A stretch of 64,000 nt of DNA, from the NCBI GenBank assembly GCA_947494675.1, contig CANLVP010000002.1, positions 496,001-560,000 of the forward strand. The letters are read 5' to 3'. Of this stretch, positions 58,298 to 64,000 are shown one piece after another. A program made the position numbers and the translations under genes. The notes below the pieces were generated by a model, which was not told where the DNA came from, ran no database searches, and was given only the letters and a program-made list of their open reading frames with translations. Origin of the DNA: an uncultured Paracoccaceae bacterium (GTDB taxonomy: Bacteria; Pseudomonadota; Alphaproteobacteria; Rhodobacterales; Rhodobacteraceae). The first letter of the stretch is position 1; each line of letters begins with the position of its first letter.

Positions 58298-61200
58298 CTA
58301 AGGCTTTGCCGCCTCCTTCAATTTCGCCGCCAAATCCCGCGCGATGTTGAATGCGCCTTGGATCTTGTCGCGTTCCTTCGTCCAGTCCCGGCGTACCACG
58401 ATCTTGTTGTCCTTCACCTTCGCCAAACCACGCTGGTCGTTGATGAAATCGACCAACCCTTTGGGGGACGCGAATTTGTCATTGTGGAAACGGATCGTCG
58501 CCCCCTTTGGCCCTGCGTCCAAATGCGAAATCCCTGCGCGTTTGCACATCGCCTTGATCCGCACCACCAGCATCAGCGTATTGACCTCGCGCGGCAGCTT
58601 GCCAAAGCGGTCGATCAGCTCTGCGGCAAAGCCTTCCAGTTCGACCTTGGTCGTCAGATCCGACAAGCGCCGATACAGCCCCAGCCGCACATCCAGATCG
58701 GGCACATAGTCTTCGGGGATCAGTACCGGCACGCCCAGATTGATCTGCGGTGCCCATTGCCCATCATCCACGATGCCTTCAGCCGCCCCCGACTTGATCG
58801 CGGAAATCTGGTCTTCCAGCATCTGCTGATAAAGCTCATAGCCCACCTCACGCATCTGCCCTGATTGTTCCTCGCCCAGCAGATTCCCCGCCCCGCGAAT
58901 ATCCAAATCCTGGCTCGCCAGCGTGAACCCGGCCCCAAGGCTGTCCAACGACCCAAGAACCCGCAATCGCTTCTGCGCGGTGTCGGTCAGCTTCTGCCGC
59001 GGCTTCGTCGTCAGATAGGCATAGGCTCGCGTCTTGGACCGCCCCACGCGCCCCCTGATCTGGTAGAGCTGGCTCAGCCCAAACATATCCGACCGATGCA
59101 CAATCATCGTATTGGCAGTCGGAATATCAAGGCCCGATTCCACAATCGTCGTCGCCAGCAGCACGTCAAATTTGCCGTCGTAAAACGCGTTCATCCGGTC
59201 ATCCAGCTCGCCCGCCGCCATCTGGCCGGTAGCGGTCACATAAGTCACCTCTGGCACCTCGCGTTTCAGCCAGTCTTCCATCTCGGGCATATCGGCGATG
59301 CGCGGCACTACAAAGAACGACTGCCCACCACGATAATGCTCGCGCAGCAGCGCCTCACGGATCGTGACCGTATCAAACTCACTGACGTAAGTGCGGATCG
59401 CCAAGCGGTCGACGGGCGGCGTGCCAATGATCGACAGATCGCGCACACCCGACAAAGAAAGCTGTAATGTCCGTGGGATAGGCGTCGCTGTTAATGTCAA
59501 AACATGCACATCCGTCCGCAGCGACTTCAGCCGTTCCTTGTGCTGCACCCCGAACTTCTGTTCCTCATCAATGACCAGCAACCCAAGGTTCTTGAAGCGC
59601 ACCGATTTCGCCAGCAAGGCATGGGTGCCCACCACGATATCCACGGTGCCCCGCGACAACCCATCGCGCGTGAGTGCCGCATCCTTAGCACTCACGAACC
59701 GTGACAAAGGCCGGACATTGACCGGGAATCCCCGGAACCGCTCCGCAAAGCTCTGATAGTGCTGCCGCGCCAACAAGGTCGTGGGCGCGATCACCGCCAC
59801 CTGCACACCCGACAAGGCCGCGACAAAGGCCGCGCGGATCGCGACTTCGGTCTTGCCAAAGCCCACGTCACCGCACACCAGTCGGTCCATCGGGAGGCCC
59901 GATTCCAGATCCTCCAGCACGTCCTCGATCGCCTGCAACTGATCGTCCGTTTCCGCATAGGGGAAGCGCGCCAGGAACTGATCCCACAGCCCATCTGACG
60001 GCGTCAGCACCGGTGCGGTGCGTAAGGCCCGCTCTGCTGCAACCCGGATCAGACGCTCTGCAATCTGCCGGATGCGCTCTTTCAGACGCGCCTTCTTGGC
60101 CTGCCACGCACCACCGCCCAGTTTGTCCAGCAACCCTTCGTCATGGCCGTATTTCGACAACAGTTCGATGTTGTAGACCGGCAGGTAAAGTTTTGATTGT
60201 TCGGCATATTCCAGCAGCAAACACTCATGTGCCGCACCCAAGGCGGTGACAACTTCCAGCCCCTTGAACCGCCCGACACCGTGATCCACATGGACCACCA
60301 GATCACCGGGCGTCAGACTGCCCGCTTCGGTCAGGAAATTCTCCGCCCGCTTCTTGCGCTTGGTCTGCCGGATCAACCGGTCGCCCAGCACATCTTGTTC
60401 AGAGATCACGGTGATCCCCGGCGCCTCAAACCCCGCATCCAGCGCCCAAACCGCCAGATGCACGCCCGTTTTGCCGACACGCGACCAATCGCTGACCGGG
60501 ATCACCTCAGCGATGCCCTCATCCTCGATCAACCCGGTCAAACGCTCCCGCGCGCCTTCGGAATAGGACGCGATTAGCACCGGGCCATCGGCCATTTTTG
60601 CCTTCACATGATCTGCCAAGGCCCCGAAAAGGCTCAATTCTTCGCGCTGACGCTCAACCGAGAAATTGCGCCCCACGCGCCCGCCCGCATCAATGACACC
60701 AAGCCCCGTGGCCTGCGGGTTCGGCGCAAACTGCATGACCCGCGTGCCCGCAACCGCCGCATCCCAGGCTGCATCATCGAGATAAAGCAGCTCCGGCGGC
60801 GCAGGCTTATAGACTGTGTCCATCCGCCCCTTCTGACCAAGCGCATGCATCCGCGTGCCATACTGATCGGCAATCGAGTCCCAGCGCGCAACACGCATCG
60901 GCCCCACCTGATCATCTAGCGTCACGGTCACGCCGGGCAGATAGTCAAACAGGGTCTCCAACCGCTCGGCAAAGAAGCCCAGCCAATGTTCCACGCCCGC
61001 ATGTTTGCGGCCCGCACTCACGGCTTCATAGAGCGGATCATCTGTGCCCGCCGCGCCAAATTCGATCCGGTAGTTCTGCCGGAACCGCGTAATTGCCGCC
61101 TCGTCCAGAATGACCTCAGACACCGGGGCCAGCTCAATCTCGCTCAGCTTTTCAGTGGTGCGCTGTGTTGCCGGATCAAACCGCCGCGCCCCGTCCAGCA

Positions 61201-61741
61201 CATCGCCAAACAGGTCCAGCCGGATCGGTCCGTCCTGCCCGGGCGGAAAAATGTCGATGATCCCGCCGCGAATGGCGTAGTCACCCGCTTCCATCACCGT
61301 GGGGCTTTGGGTAAAGCCCATCCGCACCAGAAAGGCGCGCAGCCCCTCCTCATCGATCCGGTCACCAACCCGCGCCTTGAACGCCGCTTCGCGCAGCAGA
61401 TCACGCGGCGGCACCCGTTGGGTTGCGGCATTCAGCGTGGTCAGCAGCACATATTGCGCGGGCATCCCATGGACCAACCCAGCAAGCGTCGCCATCCGCG
61501 CCGCTGAGACATCGGCATTGGGCGACACCCGGTCATAGGGCAGACAATCCCAGCCTGGAAAGACGATCACCGGCATCTCCGGCGCAAAGAACGCCAGTGC
61601 CGCCTGCATCGCCGCCAACCGCTTATCATCCCGCGCCACATGAACGACAGGACCACCGGCACGGGCAATCTCGGCAAGGATCAGCTGGGCGTCATGCCCT
61701 TCGGGGGCGCCAGCAACGGTGATATGATCGGGTTGGGACAT
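58298..61741 (-). CDS. mfd: Transcription-repair coupling factor Mfd
   Basis: A 1147-residue Mfd: the N-terminal UvrB-like region is followed by the CarD-like RNA-polymerase interaction domain (LTPGDLVVHVDHGVGRFKGLEVV, near 480). The RecG-like translocase has VCGDVGFGKTEVAIRAAF (Walker A), LLVIDEEQKFGVQHKE (DEEQ), LTATPIPRTLQLSLSG and QIRGRVGRSKTRAYAYL. A C-terminal TRCF domain follows. It removes stalled RNA polymerase and recruits UvrA. The ATG at 61741 after AGGTGAG is preferred to the GTG three codons upstream. Length is normal. Confidence 0.97.
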   Translation of the reverse strand: MSQPDHITVAGAPEGHDAQLILAEIARAGGPVVHVARDDKRLAAMQAALAFFAPEMPVIVFPGWDCLPYDRVSPNADVSAARMATLAGLVHGMPAQYVLLTTLNAATQRVPPRDLLREAAFKARVGDRIDEEGLRAFLVRMGFTQSPTVMEAGDYAIRGGIIDIFPPGQDGPIRLDLFGDVLDGARRFDPATQRTTEKLSEIELAPVSEVILDEAAITRFRQNYRIEFGAAGTDDPLYEAVSAGRKHAGVEHWLGFFAERLETLFDYLPGVTVTLDDQVGPMRVARWDSIADQYGTRMHALGQKGRMDTVYKPAPPELLYLDDAAWDAAVAGTRVMQFAPNPQATGLGVIDAGGRVGRNFSVERQREELSLFGALADHVKAKMADGPVLIASYSEGARERLTGLIEDEGIAEVIPVSDWSRVGKTGVHLAVWALDAGFEAPGITVISEQDVLGDRLIRQTKRKKRAENFLTEAGSLTPGDLVVHVDHGVGRFKGLEVVTALGAAHECLLLEYAEQSKLYLPVYNIELLSKYGHDEGLLDKLGGGAWQAKKARLKERIRQIAERLIRVAAERALRTAPVLTPSDGLWDQFLARFPYAETDDQLQAIEDVLEDLESGLPMDRLVCGDVGFGKTEVAIRAAFVAALSGVQVAVIAPTTLLARQHYQSFAERFRGFPVNVRPLSRFVSAKDAALTRDGLSRGTVDIVVGTHALLAKSVRFKNLGLLVIDEEQKFGVQHKERLKSLRTDVHVLTLTATPIPRTLQLSLSGVRDLSIIGTPPVDRLAIRTYVSEFDTVTIREALLREHYRGGQSFFVVPRIADMPEMEDWLKREVPEVTYVTATGQMAAGELDDRMNAFYDGKFDVLLATTIVESGLDIPTANTMIVHRSDMFGLSQLYQIRGRVGRSKTRAYAYLTTKPRQKLTDTAQKRLRVLGSLDSLGAGFTLASQDLDIRGAGNLLGEEQSGQMREVGYELYQQMLEDQISAIKSGAAEGIVDDGQWAPQINLGVPVLIPEDYVPDLDVRLGLYRRLSDLTTKVELEGFAAELIDRFGKLPREVNTLMLVVRIKAMCKRAGISHLDAGPKGATIRFHNDKFASPKGLVDFINDQRGLAKVKDNKIVVRRDWTKERDKIQGAFNIARDLAAKLKEAAKP

Positions 61742-61776
61742 GCCGCTCACCTACTCTGCGCGCCGATGGTGTCAAG

Positions 61777-62301
61777 TCAGAGCGACCGCACCGCATCAAG
61801 GTTCTGATACATGCCGTACATCGCGGTGACGAAAATCGCGATCATGCCAATGATCTGGGTCCAGAGCCGGTGCCGGTTCAGCACCGCATATAGCGCCTCG
61901 CCCAGTGGTTCCGTGGCGCGGATCAACCGGCTGGTCGACAGGCTCACCGCCCCTACGACAGACAGCGGCAATGCCAACAGGAAAACCGCCTGCGCCAGCT
62001 CTACCCCGTACCAGAACCCCAGAATCGCCAGCGATGTCAGTGCAAAGGACACGAAAGCAATCAGGATCAGCCCCGCCGATTGCGCGATCCCCAACATGCG
62101 ATTGACGTTGATCCGAACGAGGTCAACCAGATCCGTTTCCGCCTGCCCGCCATGGCGCTTGGCCCGCGCGATCAGATCATAAGGCACGCCCAGCACCCAA
62201 TGGCTGACCGAAGACCAGACCACCGCAAGCATGATCCAATACCACAGCGATGAGAACGACGAGACGTCGATCAATTGGAAAAGGGCTTGGCTCCAGTCCA
62301 C
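61777..62301 (-). CDS. Unrecognised membrane protein
   Basis: A 174-residue protein with four predicted helices (SLWYWIMLAVVWSSVSHWVLGVP, SAGLILIAFVSFALTSLAILGFWYGV, LAQAVFLLALPLSVVGAVSLS and LWTQIIGMIAIFVTAMYGMYQNL). A conserved-looking cytoplasmic loop RAKRHGGQAETDLVDLVRINVNRMLGIA lies between the first two. I recognise it as a component-like protein common in Rhodobacteraceae but know no function. It lies directly upstream of mfd on the same strand (35 bases), so may be co-transcribed. Confidence 0.72.
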   Translation of the reverse strand: MDWSQALFQLIDVSSFSSLWYWIMLAVVWSSVSHWVLGVPYDLIARAKRHGGQAETDLVDLVRINVNRMLGIAQSAGLILIAFVSFALTSLAILGFWYGVELAQAVFLLALPLSVVGAVSLSTSRLIRATEPLGEALYAVLNRHRLWTQIIGMIAIFVTAMYGMYQNLDAVRSL

Positions 62302-62422
62302 GGTTTTCTCTTTGGGCAGCTAGCAGTTGGCCGGAACCTAGACCTCGCACCATCAAATGCCCAGACTTGTGAAGCGCTGTCTGACATGCAACCTATCGGG
62401 TGTGACCAGAAAGGCCCGCATC

Positions 62423-63421
62423 ATGAAACCGACCGTTGCCCCCTTCCCCACAACGCGCCTGCGCCGCATGCGTCAATCGCCTGCGTTGCGCCGTCTGGCG
62501 CGGCAAAACACGCTGACGGTGGATGACCTGATCTGGCCGGTTTTCGTGATGGACGGCAAAGACGAAGAGACCCCCGTGGCCTCCATGCCCGGCGTGACGC
62601 GCAAGACCGTGGACCGCGTGGTGAAGGCCGCGAAGGAGGCGCGCGATCTGGGCATCCCCGCGATCTGTATCTTTCCCTACACCGGCATGGCAGAACGGAC
62701 CGAAGATTGCGCCCTCGCCTGGTCGCCCGACAACATCAGCAACCAGGCCATCCGCGCCATCAAAGACGCCGTGCCCGAGATTGCCGTGATGACCGACATC
62801 GCGCTTGATCCCTATAACATCAACGGCCACGACGGCTTTGTTGAAAACGGCGAGATCGTGAATGACCGCACTGTGGATGCGCTTGTGAAAATGGCTATCG
62901 CACAGGCTGAGGCTGGGGCCGACATCCTTGGCCCCTCTGACATGATGGACGGTCGCATCGGCGCGATCCGTGCAGCCCTTGAATCCCACGGCCACCAGCG
63001 CGTCACGATCCTGTCCTACACCGCCAAATACGCCTCCAGCTTTTATGGCCCCTTCCGCGATGCCGTCGGCGCATCCTCCGCGCTGACGGGCGACAAGAAC
63101 ACCTACCAAATGGACCCCGGGAATTCCGACGAAGCGCTCCGCCTTGTAGAACGCGACCTGAACGAAGGCGCCGACATGGTCATGGTTAAACCCGGCATGC
63201 CCTACCTTGATATCTGCCGCCGCGTGAAAGACAGCTTTGGCGTGCCCACCTACGCCTACCAAGTCAGCGGCGAATACGCGATGGTGCAAGCCGCAGCCCA
63301 GAACGGCTGGCTCGATCATGACAAGGTGATGCTGGAAAGCCTGCTCTGTTTCAAGCGCGCGGGCTGCGACGGCGTGCTGACCTACTTTGCCCCCGCCGCT
63401 GCGAAAATCCTCAACGGCTAA
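62423..63421 (+). CDS. hemB: Porphobilinogen synthase (delta-aminolevulinate dehydratase)
   Basis: A 332-residue HemB that condenses two 5-aminolevulinate molecules in haem, chlorophyll and B12 synthesis. TILSYTAKYASSFYGPFRDA and DMVMVKPGMPYLDI contain the two active-site Lys residues. DIALDPYNINGHDGFVENGEIVND replaces the zinc-binding Cys triad, so it is the Mg/metal-independent type seen in alphaproteobacteria. The ATG at 62423 is preferred to the track start 62357. A bidirectional terminator follows. Confidence 0.97.
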   Translation: MKPTVAPFPTTRLRRMRQSPALRRLARQNTLTVDDLIWPVFVMDGKDEETPVASMPGVTRKTVDRVVKAAKEARDLGIPAICIFPYTGMAERTEDCALAWSPDNISNQAIRAIKDAVPEIAVMTDIALDPYNINGHDGFVENGEIVNDRTVDALVKMAIAQAEAGADILGPSDMMDGRIGAIRAALESHGHQRVTILSYTAKYASSFYGPFRDAVGASSALTGDKNTYQMDPGNSDEALRLVERDLNEGADMVMVKPGMPYLDICRRVKDSFGVPTYAYQVSGEYAMVQAAAQNGWLDHDKVMLESLLCFKRAGCDGVLTYFAPAAAKILNG

Positions 63422-63431
63422 GACCCCAACG

Positions 63432-63460
63432 AAAAAGCGGGCCCCGCAGGACCCGCTTTT
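63432..63460. terminator. Bidirectional terminator between hemB and the sorting-signal protein
   Basis: AAAAGCGGG-CCCCGCAGGA-CCCGCTTTT with A and T tracts on either side, serving both the plus-strand hemB and the minus-strand gene ending at 63481. Confidence 0.85.
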
Positions 63461-63480
63461 CATTCGTCATTTGGTTTGGC

Positions 63481-64000
63481 TTAGGCGGCCTTGCGGCGAC
63501 GCATCAGGCCAAAGGCTCCAAGACCAGCAAGAACCATGGGCAGCGACGCAGGCACAGGCACGGCGGCAACTGTGATGCTTTGGATCGCGACACCGGGGTT
63601 GCTGCCTGAGGCACTCAACACGGTGAATTCAAAGCTGGAACCAATGTTGTTGAACCCTTGACCAAGGCTGGTCAGATCGAATGCAAACAGCTTTGGATTG
63701 CCGTTGCCGTTCAGATCGACAATGTCAAAGACAGCCGTTGAACCGTCAGCAAGGTTCTTGATCTGAACCGTGTCAGTCCCGGTTCTGGATTCGAAAATCA
63801 CAGATTGCACCAGCTCCACAATGGGGTTGAACACGAACGTCAGCGTCTCACCGACAGACATCAGGTCACCGCCATCTGTGCCGGACCCATCTGGGTTCGA
63901 ACCCAGTTTACCATCACCGACGCCAAGGGCACCGTTTGAAAACAGCGTCAGGAGGCCTTCGCCGCCAGCGGCTGTCACGGACATGTCGATCCCGCCAGAG
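63481..64000 (-). CDS. Secreted protein with VPLPA-CTERM-type sorting tail (5' truncated)
   Basis: The minus-strand frame is open to the window edge, so the N-terminus is missing; the ATG at 63984 is internal (SGGIDMSVTAAGG). The visible 173 residues form a beta-rich domain and end in VPVPASLPMVLAGLGAFGLMRRRKAA. This is a Pro-Ala signal, a membrane segment and a basic tail, as in VPLPA/PEP-CTERM proteins that an exosortase-like enzyme processes. It is likely a surface or extracellular protein of unknown function. Confidence 0.85.
   Translation of the reverse strand, partial: SGGIDMSVTAAGGEGLLTLFSNGALGVGDGKLGSNPDGSGTDGGDLMSVGETLTFVFNPIVELVQSVIFESRTGTDTVQIKNLADGSTAVFDIVDLNGNGNPKLFAFDLTSLGQGFNNIGSSFEFTVLSASGSNPGVAIQSITVAAVPVPASLPMVLAGLGAFGLMRRRKAA

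Noticed and set aside
58093-58350. 85-residue plus-strand ORF in the gap before mfd
   Set aside because: It runs into the end of mfd on the other strand, has no ribosome site and no recognisable domain.

Overview
The window looks like a chromosomal segment of an aerobic marine alphaproteobacterium of the Roseobacter group (Rhodobacteraceae). The support is a circularly permuted two-piece tmRNA gene, an alpha-type SspB, an acyl-homoserine-lactone-type LuxR regulator, a VPVPA-type C-terminal sorting tail, many ATGA/GTGA-coupled operons and a high-GC codon style. I see no rRNA, tRNA, CRISPR array, insertion sequence or prophage. All family names are from recognising sequence, not from searches.

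Layout. 1-5.8 kb: the end of phoB, an orphan ectoine-hydrolase-like protein, and a xylose unit (xylB, xylA, divergent ROK regulator xylR) with two near-identical 23-bp operators. 6.4-22.0 kb: the most interesting region. It holds a seven-gene operon (molybdenum hydroxylase FAD subunit, fused 2Fe-2S/molybdopterin subunit, 6-hydroxynicotinate-reductase-like protein, UPF0280 protein, two PF06684 paralogues, MarR regulator), a divergent enamidase-like amidohydrolase, a ferredoxin-NADP reductase, a Rieske oxygenase and a branched-chain-type ABC transporter. The first, third and enamidase steps match the fermentative nicotinate route of Eubacterium barkeri, here in an aerobe and joined to an oxygenase. 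Three copies of a TTTGTATACAAA-type operator link the core operon, the enamidase and the reductase.

22-34 kb: L-idonate dehydrogenase, a muramidase-like protein, a sulfatase, the permuted ssrA gene preceded by an 11-bp-phased TGCA array, chromate resistance genes (rhodanese-ChrB, ChrA), sspB, the gluconate genes idnO-gntK behind a GntR/IdnR-like operator, and an acyl-CoA dehydrogenase divergent from an APH-type kinase. 34-40 kb: aroQ, a LuxR regulator, a probable 6S RNA, a protein made of about eleven 49-residue repeats, and the tsf/rpsB pair.

40-56 kb: small accessory units, namely HupE/DUF4198 secreted or membrane proteins whose start codons overlap, psuK-psuG, DUF502, a LysE/ArgO exporter, patatin-bdhA, an RTX protein, a candidate small RNA, an orphan YejA-like binding protein, arsC-aquaporin, an XRE-cupin regulator, an acyl-CoA synthetase, a FrnE-like protein and an MFS pump. 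56-64 kb: two unrecognised small secreted proteins, then mfd, a membrane protein, hemB and the truncated sorting-signal protein. Most genes are ordinary core functions. The reductive N-heterocycle locus, the TGCA array, the 49-residue repeat protein and the candidate sRNA deserve follow-up.
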